Shown in pieces: positions 1 to 13,143 of a stretch of DNA of 64,000 nt. The notes beneath the pieces are model-generated. The model was given only the letters and a program-made list of their open reading frames with translations. It did not search any database and was not told the DNA's origin. Both the position numbers and the translations under genes were made by a program. Source of the DNA: Ciona savignyi (Eukaryota; Chordata; Ascidiacea; Phlebobranchia; Cionidae). The stretch spans positions 692,622-756,621 of the forward strand of contig CH003281.1 in the NCBI GenBank assembly GCA_000149265.1. The letters are read 5' to 3'. Every line of letters begins with the position of its first letter. Position 1 is the first letter of the stretch.

Positions 1-3000
1 TCTTCAGTCTGGCTTGCTCTTCTTTATGCTGAGCCCGCTCGTCTATAGAGGGGGAGGGGGGTCATGACATGGCCGATAGCAGCAGGGTTTGATATATCAA
101 GGATGTGTAAAACCACTGATGGGGTATGCAGTGCAGTAGTTGGAACGTCTCGGGTTCAATACCCACCAGGGTCACTAATAATTGAGCGGGGTAAGCCACT
201 TTACAGATATTCTTATAACCTCTTCGCTGTTTTATTCACTATGTGCATGCAGGCCAAAAGGTTTTTGCATCGAAACCACCCAGTGTCTAGTCAGTTTTGT
301 CTTCAAGCAATGTATTTTGCAGGCATTGCATGAATCCACATATTAATGGTTTAATTTAGAGATTGAAAACTTATCAACCTTATACAATGTCCTAAAATAG
401 CTCTAGTAGGATAGGATAGGATAGGATATTCATGTTTATCCCAGTGAATGGAAAAAAACCAAGAGGGTTAACACACGGGCAATTGTCAGATCACCTAGCG
501 CCCACCGTCGGGTCAGCCGGAGCTGTTGTAGTGTGGTACCAATGACACATTTCTCTAATTGGGAAAAAAACCATTAATCCGCCGGGTTTAGGCAATGTCA
601 GTTAAGTGCCTTGCCCTAGAACACAACCGACTAGCTAGCGACCAGTTTCGAACGTGCAATCTTTCGACTGAACGGCGCCACTAAACCACCAGACTAACCG
701 GTCGGACAGTAACTTGACGATGGGCAGGGGGTTATTTAAAGATTAATAAAAACTTATTTTCCATACACATAGATAAACACCAAATATCATAACAGTCAGG
801 GATCTAAGCCATATAACAGGTTCAAGGTTTAAAAGGGAAATCACAAGACTAGAAATATAAGAATACCGTCAAGTTTGGACTTCTCTTCAGATTTTAACTT
901 CTTAACCACACTCAATAGCTCCATTCTGTTTAAGGCACTATATTCTGCAAAGGTAAATCAATAATTACAGTTTGTGTTACCACAGCTATTGCAGCGGAAA
1001 AGGATTAAAAACAGAATAACGCATCATTAAGAACGCCCTTTATATGCAAAATGCCATACAAATTTTATGCTTTTGTTATAGAATATTCATTTTTATCCCT
1101 GTAAATGTGGCGCAAGGGGCGTTAACCAATAGGTAATCATAGATTACCTCGGGTCCACCCTTGGGGTACTGGAGCTATTGCAAAAGGTTGTCCATGATTA
1201 AGAAGTTCCCTCAATTTAAAAGTGCTATACTGTCTTTATGTTTTTTGTTAAGACTAAAGACACAGATAACAACAAAATGTAAATTCTTCATCAAACTCAC
1301 TAATTTCCTCCTCCTCCTCCTCTGCTCCCTCCTCTGCTCCCTCCCCATCGATCGCTCGCTCCAAATCTCGTCGCAAACAATGATTGTCTTTCTGCAACCG
1401 GGTGTTCTCCGACGTCAGTTTCACGACCGATTCTCGCAATTTGCTCATTTTCTCTGATTTCGTCATTCCCTCTTCATCTGACCTGTCATGGGATGGTATA
1501 TTCATGTTTATCCCTGTGAGTGGTCAAATGCAAAGAGCTTTAACACATGGGTTTAACACTTCAACAGCAATTATGTCGATTTACTTAGCTTTAATGAATA
1601 TTAATGAGGATAGGATAGGATATTCATGTTTATCCCCATGAATGGGAAAACCAAGGGGGTTAACACACGGGTAATCTTCAGATCACCTGGCGCCCACCGT
1701 AGGAGTTTAGAGCTATTGCAGTGTGTTGTATATGATAGACACGTTCCTTCAATTTGGTAGAACCCATTAATCCGCTGGATTCAGGCAATGTCCGTCAAGT
1801 GCCTTGCCCAAGGACACAACCGATTAGCTAGGAACCAGTTTCGACACTGCAACCTTTCGACTAAAGGTGATGCACAAATCCACCAAGCTAATCTGTCGGA
1901 ACAGGTATTGTGACATTATATCAAATACATTCAGTGAAAAACTCAGATAATAATGAACAAAATAAGAAAAATCATTAACTTCTGCATTACACCAGCCAGG
2001 TGATTAGGTCACGATACAAGTCCGTTTTTATTGATTAATAACTTTTACCACAGTTGCAATAAGTCAATTACGGATTAATTATTTCTCAATTGGCCTAGAC
2101 ATCTAACAAACAACATTATGTTTCTAAGAAAACTATGCTTATAACAAGTCAATATATACAATCATCCCTTATTTGTGTTACACCACAATAAACTATGTTG
2201 TATAATAATTACAGTTAAACTAAGTCTAAAGTAAGAGGAGTGCTTGGGCTTAATTTTTGTTAGCCAGAAGTGTCCACACTTAATCTAATTCCTTAATACG
2301 CGATGTAGCATATGACCGTAATAAACAATACTAAAGCATATTTGTTGCAAGTCTATATGTTTTTTATGTCCATTTAAGGTATGTTGAACCTTTGATTTTC
2401 CTAGCACAATAAAGAAAACAAAGAGTTAAGCACAAGTATGCCTTACTTAACCACGGATAAGGATTTTAACTAACATTTCATCTGCAAAACATATTATATT
2501 ATGACCTCAGCAGTGACAGAATGAAACAACAATTAAGTTTTTTGGAATAAACAATAAACTTTTTTTAACATGAATTAAAAAGATATTATACAAATATGCC
2601 TCGAAAAGGAAATATCGTCAGATTCTAAGCAGTGATGGGATTCAAAATTTTTAGAACAGGTTCTCTTTTGTATCGTATTTACTAACAGCAGGTTCCCTAA
2701 AAGGTCTAATGTCTTTAAAATAGCAAGAATCGGATCGGTGATTATCCCGACGTTCCAAAAATGGGTTCGACCGAACTTATGCGAACCTCCCTCACTGATT
2801 GTAAGTGCACACACAACTGTATATTCAGCAGTTGGTGGGGTTGAATGCAACAACATTTCATCATAAATAAAATATGATGAGATAAATTGAATTGTGATGT
2901 CATGCAAATGATACTTACTCCATGTTTTCGGCATTTTCCGTCTTCAAAGCGTCTTGAAGCCTCATCACCTGGTGGAAATTTTGTTCTCGTCAATTAAGTG

Positions 3001-6000
3001 ATGAGTCACTAGGCTACCTAATCATGTTTATTTACCAGTATGCTTTGTTCTGGTAATTTTTAGATGATTAAAAAATTGAATTTTTTGTATAAACCATTAA
3101 TCAACTGGGTTCAGGGGATGCAAGTTACAACAATTACCTAGAAATCACCCCCAAAACCCTACGAACAATTAGTTAAACCATGCACCTCCTCCAAGTATGA
3201 CGATTTCGCCGCTTTTGCCTTCGACCTCAGCGTTTTAATCCTCTCCTTGGCCACCAGCAGTTCATCTTCCTTTTCCTGCAACTTCTTCTCCGTTCTCAAC
3301 TGGCGCTGCTTCATCGTCGCCGTGACAACCTTGTCACCACCCGGCTTCGATTTACCTGACTCTATTGTCTGTGTGATAATGCCCATTATGACATCACATT
3401 GGTTAAGGTGCTATACATATCCTGGTGGTGGATTTGAGGGTTACTGTTGGCTATCTCTGGGCGGGTATAAAGTTATACGATAGTCATGTTTTCTCATGGA
3501 CAGTAGAACAAATGATATTACAACAGATTTCATTTGATTCCTTGCTTAAACAGTTGGGAATTAGTTTAAATCATTAAGAACACACATGACCAGCTTATCT
3601 TTTTTTACACAGTAAAGCCTCACCCCTAAGAAAATTATGATGTTTTGTGATTTTTTAGCTTAGGTTTTAGGATAAAAGAGGTAAACTTGTGTCATCAAGT
3701 TTATAGATATATATATATATATATTGTAACTGCGAAAATTTAATGTTTTCTTGATTTCTATGTTCAAGTGTGAATATAAGCCCAAATGTGAGAATAGCCC
3801 AAACGTGTTCGCAATATATTGGTTTGCAGTAATCTATTTTAGCTGTTAGTTAATCCTTTTTAATTGGTAATCTTGTGTTAATTAATACCCTTTGATTGTT
3901 ATTTTCAGAATATTTGTTAATTAAACTTAAAATTGAATCAACGGAAACTTATAGGAATTGCAACTTTAATAGGCCACGAATAGTTAGTAAGTGATTATGT
4001 TCTTCTTTAATTTGTATTGTCATTTCTTATATATCTGTGAATGCTAATGCGTATTTAACCTTTCGCAGAAAACTCACTTCAATTCACTTCGTACAACGCA
4101 AATACAAATTCAATACCTAAAGATTCGTTTGATTGAAGTTGGAGTCTTTAACATTTCATACGGCCCAAAACCCCCCAAACAGATAACTGTAGCTGCTTTT
4201 GCAATTCGGCAGTTACATCGGTTTTTAACTATTCCTGCATTTCAATGGATACCACATCTAGCGAGTCCACCCAAGAGGAGTTAGCTAACCAACCAACAGC
4301 TGATCCAAATGTAGCACTGCAACCAAGTTCTAAAGAAGTCCAAGGTACGTCATCCATTTCTGAAGGAAACCAAGTGATCAAAGAGTCACAACCCAATCCT
4401 GATGAAACCCAAGTCGTGCCAACCAATTCTGAAGAAAACCAAGCAGGTGCTACAGCCACAGTTGCAACCAAGGTTAGATCTGACATGGGTAGATCTCCAG
4501 TGATAACTAGATCCAAATCCTATCATATGCAAGCAAACTCTGTGGTTGAACCAGAGGATAGTGCATCCAATAGTGGGAATACGAAGAGTTCCTGCAATAC
4601 CAAATCACATCGCTCTGGGTCAAGCAGAAGTTCAAGGAGTAGTGCAAGGGCAAGGAAAGCAACTTTGCTCATAGAACTAAATAATCAACGGCAGCTAAAT
4701 GAGCTGGAAATTCAACAATTTAAAGAACGTATGACCTTTGAGAAAGCTGAAATGCAGCGAGTGAAACAGAAGGAGCACGAGGACTTGCTGCGGCATCAAG
4801 CGAGAGAGGAGAAGGAGATTGAATACCGACAGCGACGAAGGGAAATTGAGCTCCAAACCGAAATACATAAAGCATCAGTTGAACTAGAGTTAACGGGGAC
4901 ACCGGTATCAAACCAAACCCATATGGCGACAGAAGTCATTTGTGACAGTGCAGAGATAAACTCCCATGCCCCACATGTATCAACAACCAATACAAGTAAC
5001 GTTCCCTTGCTTACAGGTACCAAATCTTATTTAAATGTTGCTTGTGTTTGTAATAATATTTCTCGTCCTATTGTACCTGTTAATGTATCTCACATTTCCC
5101 AATCCATTCCTGAAAATTATGATGCCTGTCTAGATACTATTGTGAATGGGCCTGTAATACATGTGACGGACAAACAAACATTACTTCAATTTTCGGCAAA
5201 ACTGAAAGCGTGTATGAACACTTTAGAAAGCATAAACTATCTATACAATATAGACAATATGGAAACTATTACAAAAATTCTGAAGAGACTTTCAACCACA
5301 TGGCAAGGAGGCTGGTTGCAACTAGCAGATGAAATCCTACATAATACAAAAAACGAAATCAGCATTAAAGATTTATCCAAATATGTTCATAAGAAAACCC
5401 GTGAATCGACTTGCTATATATACGAATCGCCTAGCCAAATGAGAGCTCTTTCTGCACCACGGATGAACTACCAGAAACCAAGAGGAATGAGCTTCGCAAC
5501 TCGAATGACAACAGAATGGGACAATGTACCACGATGCAAACTATGCGACGGGATGCATTATCTCAATCAATGCTCAAAATTTCGAAGTTGGGACTTCGAA
5601 GTCCGCAAGAGATTTGTTACTGAAAGAAATTTGTGTTTTTCTTGTCTAAATGCTGGTCACATTGTACGTAATTGTTTTAGACAACAACCATGCAGTAAGC
5701 CAAACTGCACTGGACGGCATTCCACATTATTACATCCACCTGATTTTGATGTACAACAAGAACAGTCTCTAACCAAACCTAAAATTGCTGACCCTGTTTC
5801 CAAACCGAAGGCCGAGATACAAGGTGATTGTATTTCTGCTGCAACAAGTACAAAGCTTATAGAAGGTGGCACACCCAACCTTTTACCAATTCTGCCTGTT
5901 AAGATTCGTGTTAAAGGAAGCAAACAAACAATCATCACTCAAGCTTTTCTAGACAATGGTAGTACATCCTCTTTTATCACAGAATTACTAATAAACAAGT

Positions 6001-9000
6001 TAAGTGTAAATGGACCGGTAAAAGATATTTGGACATCAACAATTAATGGAGACCACCAACACAGAAGAGTGAAGGTCATTAAAAATTTGGAATTACTGGA
6101 CTTGGATGAGACAAGTTGCATTCCTTTAAACCCTATGTGTTCAAACTCCAAGTTGCCCGTCTCTAGTGCTGAAATTCCATGTCAGGATGACGTTGACCAA
6201 TACAAGGAATTTAAAGACATTCACATCCCAGAAGTTAGTGCAGAAGTTGGCTTGCTAATCGGAAACGACAATGTAAAGGTACTGCAACCTCAAAACGTCA
6301 TAAGAGCTGCAAACGGACATTATGCAATTAAAACTTCTGTAGGATGGATAATCAATTGCCCAAGCAAGAAAATATATTCAAGAAACCGTCCATCAAGCTT
6401 TTTCATAAAAACAGAACCTCACCCAATGTGTCAGTTATGCACAGATGTGATGGACTCTATTATCAACGAGAAAAAGGAAATGTCAGTGGAACAACATACC
6501 TTTATGCAAAGGGTATCCAAATCTGTCAAGCATAGGGATGATGGTCACTACGAAATTGACTTACCAATCAAAAACCAAGACCTAGTGATGCCAGTCAACA
6601 AGATACAAGCAGAACAAAGAGCTGTATACTTGAAGAAAAAGTTCATCCGGGAACCTCACTTTTATCAAGACTACAAACTATTCGTACAAGACATGATAAC
6701 CAAAGGCTACGCAGAAAGGGTCACTACAACCGGTCCACTGGGAAAAACATGGTATATCCCCCACCATGGAGTATATCACCCTGAAAAACCAGATAAAATC
6801 AGGGTCGTGTTTGATTGTTCTGCCAAATTCAAAGGGATTTGCCTGAATGACAATCTCTTACAGGGGCCGGATTTAACCAACAATTTAGTGGGAGTTTTGT
6901 CTCGTTTTAGACGCGAAAATGTTGATTTAATGAGTGACATTCAAGACTACTTCAGGTTTATGTGGTGGAAGCACGGTGACATACAGGAGGAACTGGAAGA
7001 GTATAGGATGTCTGTCTTTTTGTTCGGTACTATCTGCTCACCAAGCTGTGCAAATTTTGCATTAAGAAAAACTGCAGATGACAACAGAGGAAGCTTCAGT
7101 TCTACTGTCATTGACACTGTACATAACTGTTTTTATGTCGACGATTGTCTTACCTCGACTGCAACTATTCAGGAAGCTAAGGTGCTGGTTAATGATCTTT
7201 CTGAACTTATAGCCAAAGGTGGATTTCGAATAACAAAATGGATCAGTAACAGCAGAGAGGTGTTGGCCTCTATCCCAAAATCTGAACAAGCCAAACTGGT
7301 CCAGGACTTGGATCTAAGTTGTGACCGCTTACCAGTCGAGCGAGCACTGGGTCTATCCTGGAATGTAGAAAATGACTCTCTGTGTTTCAGAGTCAAAGTT
7401 AAAGACAAACCTGTAACCAGACGTGGAATTTTATCTGTAGTGAATTCAATCTATGACCCAATGGGGTTTGGTGCTGCTGTTATACAGCCTATAAAGGTAT
7501 TGCTACAAACTCTGTGCAAATCCAAGTTAGGGTGGGATGAACGAATTCCACCAAAAGAACAACAAAAATGGCTCAAATTGGTAAATCAATTACCTAAATT
7601 GTCGAACTTCTAAGTACCAAGATGTTACAAACCATACACGTTTGGTAAGGTCACTGATATACAGTTACACCATTTCTCGGATGCTTCTGAAGAATCATAT
7701 GGATCAGTTTCGTACATACGATTGGTAAATAGCCTTGGAGATGTTCACTGTTCAATTTTATATGGTAAAACACGTCTTGTCCCATTAAAGCGCTTGTCAG
7801 TTCCGAGGCTTGAATTAAGTGCAGCAACTATTTCAATCCGATCAGACAAGATGTTGCGCAAGGAGCTGCAGATGCCAATCAATTCATCTCTATTCTGGAC
7901 AGATAGCACAACTGTCCTACGGTATCTCACAAATGAAGATAAAGTATTCCACACCTTTGTTGCTGACAGAGTGGAAACTATCAAAGAGAACTCATCATCC
8001 ACACAATGGAAATACGTACCGACGGGCCTAAATCCCGCGGATGATGCATTGCGGGGACTCTCAATTGATGCATTCTTAAAATGCACACGATGGACAAATG
8101 GACCTGAGTTTCTTTGGAAGGCCTGTGTTGCTTGGCCTAAACAACCAGAATTTCTGGAACACTTATCACCTGAAGACCCAGAAGTAAAAAGAATTGCTAA
8201 ATCATGTCTAACTACAATGCCAAGTTTGCAATTTATGGACTGCATTACCACCAAGTATTCCAATTGGAATCGTACCAAGAAAATCCTTGCTTGGATTTTA
8301 AGATATAAAGGCAGATTGCTGAACGCTGCACGCTCCGTTTTGAAGAACCCATCAACAAACTATAAGCATCGAAAAATCTCACCTCTGTCCCTTGATGAGG
8401 TAAATGAAGCAGAAGTCGAGATTCTGAGATATCTACAAGAAAAGTATTACAACTCTGAATTAAATTGTGTCTCTAGTGGCAAGAATTTAAAGTCCAGTGC
8501 AATTGCTAAACTTAGTCCAATACTGAAGGATGGACTGTTGCGTGTTGGTGGACGACTTACTGCTGCACCAATATCCTATGAAGCAAAGCATCAAGTGATA
8601 ATTCCGAAAGACAGTCATATCGCTTCCTTGATTATAGAAGATATTCACTCCAATTTCGGTCATATGGGAAGAGAATATGTATTGGCCGTACTTCGTGAAA
8701 AATACTGGATCACTCATGCAAACTCCACAGTTAGAAAAGTTCTTGCAAATTGCATGCATTGCCGCAAAGCAAATGCAGCACGTGGTGTGCAACGTATGGC
8801 TGATCTTCCTTATGATCGACTCACCCCGAATAAGCCTCCATTTTCATATGTTGGTGTTGACTACTTCGGTCCCTTTCTTATACGTAAGGGAAGAAGCAAC
8901 TTAAAGAGATACGGTGTTATATTTACCTGTCTCACAACCAGAGCTATCCACATAGAAGTGGCACACAGCCTTGACACAAGCTCATTTATACAAGCTCTTC

Positions 9001-12000
9001 GAAGATTCATAGCAAGAAGAGGACAAGTACAAGAAATTCGCTCTGACAATGGCACAAACTTTGTTGGTGCTGAACGAGAACTCCAATATGAGATACAAAA
9101 ATGGAATCAAAGTTCAATACATAACTACCTACTACAACAACAAATTAAATGGATATTCAACCCCCCAGGTGCATCCGACCACGGTGGTGTTTGGGAGCGA
9201 CAGATTCGTACGATTCGTAAAGTGCTCGCTTCAGTGTGCAAGGAACAAACAGTGAATGAAGAAAGTTTTAGTACCTTGTTATGTGAAGTAGAAGGAATAA
9301 TCAATAATCGGCCTTTGACAACTGTGTCTAACGATCCACTAGACTTGGAACCGTTAACACCAAATCATTTGCTGCACCTGAAACAACAACCTAATTTGCC
9401 ACCTGGGATCTTTGACAAAAAGGATGTTTATTCTCGCAAACGATGGAGGCAAGTGCAGTATCTTGCAAACATTTTCTGGACAAGGTGGCTTCGTGAATAC
9501 CTGCCACTACTACAACAAAGACAAAAATGGAAAATAAACTGTCGGAATTTTGCTGTCAATGATGTGGTACTCATTGTTGATGAACATATGCCCAGAAACA
9601 CATGGTCTCTAGGTCGTGTCATAGAAACTTATCCTGATAAATCAGGAACCGTCCGAAGTGTCCGTTTACAAACTAAAAATTCTGTGTTTAACAGGCCAAT
9701 TACAAAGCTATGCCGTTTGTCTGACTAGTGTGGTGTGTTTTACTTGAGTTACAACTTTCAATTTTTTCTTTGGTACTTGCCAAGTTAGTTGTTCAAAGTG
9801 CAAACCTTCGTTATTGTTACACAACAATTGGTTAAAATGATTTTCGCATTTTCTTTTATGTTAAGCTTTTCAATTTCTCTGTGGAAATATCATCGCTTAA
9901 AGGGGCCGGAATGTAACTGCGAAAATTTAATGTTTTCTTGATTTCTATGTTCAAGTGTGAATATAAGCCCAAATGTGAGAATAGCCCAAACGTGTTCGCA
10001 ATATATTGGTTTGCAGTAATCTATTTTAGCTGTTAGTTAATCCTTTTTAATTGGTAATCTTGTGTTAATTAATACCCTTTGATTGTTATTTTCAGAATAT
10101 TTGTTAATTAAACTTAAAATTGAATCAACGGAAACTTATAGGAATTGCAACTTTAATAGGCCACGAATAGTTAGTAAGTGATTATGTTCTTCTTTAATTT
10201 GTATTGTCATTTCTTATATATCTGTGAATGCTAATGCGTATTTAACCTTTCGCAGAAAACTCACTTCAATTCACTTCGTACAACGCAAATACAAATTCAA
10301 TACCTAAAGATTCGTTTGATTGAAGTTGGAGTCTTTAACATTTCATACGGCCCAAAACCCCCCAAACAGATAACTGTAGCTGCTTTTGCAATTCGGCAGT
10401 TACATATATATATATATATATGGTTGTATGTATGTTTGATGTAATTTTGTATTAAAATCAAATTTAACAATTATTGAAAAAAACAAAACAAATTCTTTCA
10501 CATTTTCTACCTTTGGAATCAAATTATTTAAATAAAACTCAATTTGTTCCAATATAAACACTTGATTTCAAATACAAAAAAATCTAAAAATAACTCAAAA
10601 TAATTTCCTATTCAAATTAGATTCCAATTTTAATTCTGGATTTGACATCCCTATCAGATACCCATGCTATCGATGAATCCACCTACCTCCACATGCTCAA
10701 GCAATTGGTCAAGCGATTTATCTTTCCTTTGACTTTCCTCCTCAATTCTCCGTACTCTTGATTTCAGAGTGTCATACTCGGTTTTCTGCGACGTGATTGT
10801 CTGCGAATATGATCTTTCTTAATATGATGCCAAAAAAGTTTAGCGAAATTTTGAGACCCTTAGATGCCACTAGGTTCGAGTTGTAGCAAAGGCTTGCTCA
10901 AGAGCTCATTACTACATTTTATGCATATAACAAGTTGTTGTAGCTTACAGTGTGTGGATAATCAGACTTCACTTATAAATGAGAAGACACATTAGATATC
11001 ATTATGTAGCAAGTCAAAGTGGCTGACTAAGGTACAAACTAGAAAGTTTAACAAGTTATCCAATTTTTAAGTTCAACCTCCAAACAACTATCAAATCTTG
11101 ATTAAAAACGAAAAAAGTATTTTTCCGAAACAACTATTTGAGATAAAAATTATTATTCTGGCTTGTTTTTTACACATAATTTCTTACAATACGTAGTCTA
11201 ACTCACTTTTTTAAGTTGAATAATCTCTTCATACATCTCCTCTTGCGACTTGTACCTAGGTGTCCCCGGTCGGGACCCTGGGGTTCGTGACCCAACACTT
11301 CCACTCCTCTTGTGACCCCTTGACCCCCCGGTGATACCCAGTTGCTCCCGTAAGTATTCCGAGGAACTAGCAAGCGCGAGGTTGACGTTTCCATTCGTTC
11401 CATTCATACCATGTACCGCCTTCACAGGGCTTTGCCGCATATCTGTAACAATTTGCTTTTTATTTTTGTTCACCAACAATGGTTACATTCAGGCTGTACA
11501 CTTAAGAGAGGTAGAGGTAAGTTAGGATACTTATGTTTTTCCCCGTAATTTGAAAACCAAGGGGGTTAAAACATGGGCAATCGTCAGATAATCTCACGTC
11601 CACTTTCGGGTTACCGGAGATGTTGTAGTGTTTTGTTTATAATTCACACGTTCCTATAATTTGGTAGAAACCATTATTCGCTGGGTTCAGGCAATGTCCG
11701 TTAAGTGTCTTACCCAAAGACACAACTGCCTAGATAGCGACCAGTTTCGCATCTGCAACCTTTCAGCTGAAAGGTGATGCACTAAACCAGTAGACTAATC
11801 TGTTGGACAGGTGGTAACTTTATAAATCGATTAAGATTTTTGGGTGTATTTAATTAAAACTTAATTGATAAAAAACAGATTAGTCTATTATATAGATGTT
11901 CCTTAAAAAAATATCTCATGAGATAAATATTTTTAAATCAACCATGAACATGAAATTAGCAACAAACATAATACTAAATAATTTAACTGTGAATATATGG

Positions 12001-12933
12001 TATTTTTCCAATGTAAAACTGGCTATTTGGGTTAGTATGGGATCTACCATCTACTTCTACATTACTGTATAATGTAAGAGAGCCAATGATACAGTCAGTG
12101 AGAAAGAAGCATATACACATGGGTGGGTTCAGACACACAAGTTGTGGCATCATCAAGCAGTTGGATCAGATACACAGGTAGTTAGCTCTTAGCCAAGACA
12201 CACAAGTGACTAGATCAGATACACAGTTATATAGATCATATGCACATATAGTTGCGTTATGTACACAGGAAGTTAGTTAAGACATACAAGTGGTTGGGTC
12301 AGATACACAGATGAATGAGTCAGATATACACATGCAGTTGAATAAGTTACTTGGTAGGCTGGATCAGACACACAGACGGATGAATCATACACACATATGG
12401 TTGGATCAGATATACAGGTAGATGAATCATACACACATATGGTTGTATCAGATACGCAGGTAGATGGATGAGATGCACAGGTGAAAGCACACACTACACA
12501 TACTTGACGAATTGCTCCTAAAAGTGGACACCCAAAGCTCCTCAACTGACTTTCTTTTGTAAGTTTCGTCTCTTGAGTAAGACTTCGCTTCAACTGGTAA
12601 CGCATTGTTTATTCTTTCACAAGATTTAAGAAAATGAAGGGATGTGGGTGGTAAAAGAGTAAAATGTGGGAAAAGAGAAAGAGGAGCATAGACTATTAAA
12701 AACTATCGTTAAAATCGTCCATTTATCGTACCTAAGTCTGGTTATAAAAGTAGTGTTTTGCAGTTGGTATTTTTATTGGTATTTGGACAGCCCATTTTAT
12801 TGAGTTAAAAAAAAAGTTGAACCCAGTAGTCACCTGTTCCAAGCCTCAGTGATCGCAGCCACATCTCTCTGGTGGTTTCCCCGAGAACATGTTCCTGGTG
12901 TTTGTTGCCTCCCGTCGTCAGCGGTCGCCACAT
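1..12933 (-). CDS. IQCE: IQCE-like ciliary coiled-coil protein (partial, continues past base 1)
   Basis: Nine exons on the minus strand join by GT-AG introns in matching phase: 12834-12933, 12504-12593, 11207-11442, 10687-10800, 3186-3368, 2919-2968, 1301-1482, 867-944 and 1-42 (1,075 coding bases, about 358 residues). The motif order follows vertebrate IQCE: GTPRYKSQEEMYEEIIQLKK, then a coiled coil with RRIEEESQRKDKSLDQLL, then SYLEEVMRLQ, then KLTSENTRLQKDNHCLRRDL followed by an acidic E/G/A run. In vertebrates IQCE works with EFCAB7 to tether the EVC-EVC2 Hedgehog module at the base of the cilium; that role is inferred here. The C-terminal IQ motifs would lie beyond the left edge. The exon at 12834 begins with ATG directly after an acceptor AG, so it could be the start or an internal exon. 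The intron between 10686 and 3369 holds a BEL retrotransposon in the opposite orientation. The donor of the 3186-3368 exon (GTGCAT) is weak, but the next exon fits in phase. Confidence 0.8.
408..714 (-). repeat. tRNA-derived SINE, near full length
   Basis: Read on the minus strand it has a tRNA-like head (B-box-like segment near 630-655), the shared core with GGCAAGGCACTTAAC, and a 3' tail of TATCC repeats (GGATA units at 408-427). It lies in or just past an intron of the IQCE-like gene. Confidence 0.75.
1078..1215 (-). repeat. SINE fragment (tail and core only)
   Basis: Matches the tail-proximal half of the SINE family (stem ATTCATxTTTATCCCTGTAAATG and the core up to the TTCCCTCAATTT segment), but lacks the tRNA-like head. 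Confidence 0.55.
1604..1912 (-). repeat. tRNA-derived SINE, near full length
   Basis: Starts with GGATAGGATA tail units and runs through the core to a head with CTGCAACCTTTCGAC on the plus strand (reverse of the B-box region). A partial tail copy precedes it at about 1490-1560. Both lie in an intron of the IQCE-like gene. Confidence 0.75.
3725..4217 (+). repeat. 5' LTR of the BEL/Pao element
   Basis: 493 bp, bounded by TG and CA, with an identical-looking partner at 9912-10404. It follows a (TA)n run at 3708-3724. The bases after it do not begin with an obvious TGG primer-binding site. Confidence 0.92.
4245..9728 (+). pseudogene. BEL/Pao gag-pol polyprotein, interrupted by one in-frame stop
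   Basis: One reading frame spans the element except for a TAA at 7611-7613; the second half (7614-9728) is in the same frame. Domains in order: a Ser/Thr/Glu-rich N-terminus; a charged coiled coil around residues 140-220; zinc knuckles CKLCDGMHYLNQC and CFSCLNAGHIVRNC; a protease with FLDNGSTSSF; a reverse transcriptase with MSDIQ and FYVDDCLTS; RNase H with HHFSDASEES after the stop; an integrase with HxxxH-CxxC, VGVDYFGP, SDNGTNF and the final catalytic Glu in GVWERQ. The segment after the first catalytic Asp of the reverse transcriptase is shorter than usual for the family (MSDIQDYFRFMWW), which looks like a small in-frame deletion. The copy is therefore probably inactive on its own. Confidence 0.9.
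9912..10404 (+). repeat. 3' LTR of the BEL/Pao element
   Basis: Same length and apparently the same sequence as the 5' LTR; followed by (TA)n at about 10405-10421. Confidence 0.92.
11500..11812 (-). repeat. tRNA-derived SINE
   Basis: Diverged but near full-length copy: tail-side TTAGGATACTTATGTTTTTCC at the left, head-side CTGCAACCTTTCAGC and TCTGTTGGACAGG at the right. It lies in the IQCE-like intron between the exons at 11442 and 12504. Confidence 0.7.
12120..12485. repeat. degenerate tandem repeat of about 23 bp
   Basis: Loosely repeated units resembling TGGATCAGATACACAGGTAG, including close repeats around 12385-12460. The repeat ends just before the donor of the IQCE-like exon at 12504. 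A minus-strand reading frame through it is a by-product of the repeat. Confidence 0.7.
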
Positions 12934-12981
12934 CTGTACAAATAATTTTATCTTCAACCAGCGATACTTGTTTAGAGATCA

Positions 12982-13143
12982 TCACAGTGACGTTTGATGC
13001 ATTGAAATTGTTCTGCGATATACTCTAAACTGCTGTTGGCAAGCATCGCAAAACTCAAATTTTGCAGACCTTTTAATATGCCTAAACAGTTCACATGGAA
13101 GTAACGATGGATCTTGTGATTCCAAGTTTAAACCTAAACCCAT
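12982..13143 (-). CDS. possible small ORF or first exon upstream of the IQCE-like gene
   Basis: A 53-codon ATG-initiated reading frame lies just upstream of the first confident IQCE-like exon. It contains FEFCDACQQQFRVYRR, a CxxC pair in basic context. A possible donor (AGA|GTATAT) would join it in phase 0 to the exon at 12834-12933. I do not recognise the sequence, and vertebrate IQCE does not start this way, so it may be chance. Confidence 0.2.
   Translation of the reverse strand: MGLGLNLESQDPSLLPCELFRHIKRSAKFEFCDACQQQFRVYRRTISMHQTSL

Larger units (their letters stand above)
3725..10404 (+). mobile_element. BEL/Pao LTR retrotransposon, young but carrying a stop
   Basis: Two 493-bp LTRs (3725-4217 and 9912-10404), both starting TGTAACTGCG and ending CGGCAGTTACA, flank a gag-pol reading frame of BEL/Pao type (zinc knuckles, aspartic protease, YVDD reverse transcriptase, RNase H, integrase). 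The LTRs look identical by eye, so insertion is recent. It landed in a TA repeat, so the usual 5-bp target duplication cannot be resolved. A purine-rich tract (AAAGGGGCCGGAA) sits just before the 3' LTR. It lies in an intron of the IQCE-like gene on the opposite strand. Confidence 0.93.

Noticed and set aside
64-333. tRNA-like GGGTTCAATACCC at about 148-160
   Set aside because: It looks like a B box, but no cloverleaf, A box or repeat partner can be drawn around it, so I do not call a tRNA or SINE.
12273-12605. Minus-strand frame with repeated CVSDPTICVYDSS words
   Set aside because: It is the tandem repeat read as protein. The real exon (12504-12593) uses another frame that is in phase with its neighbours.
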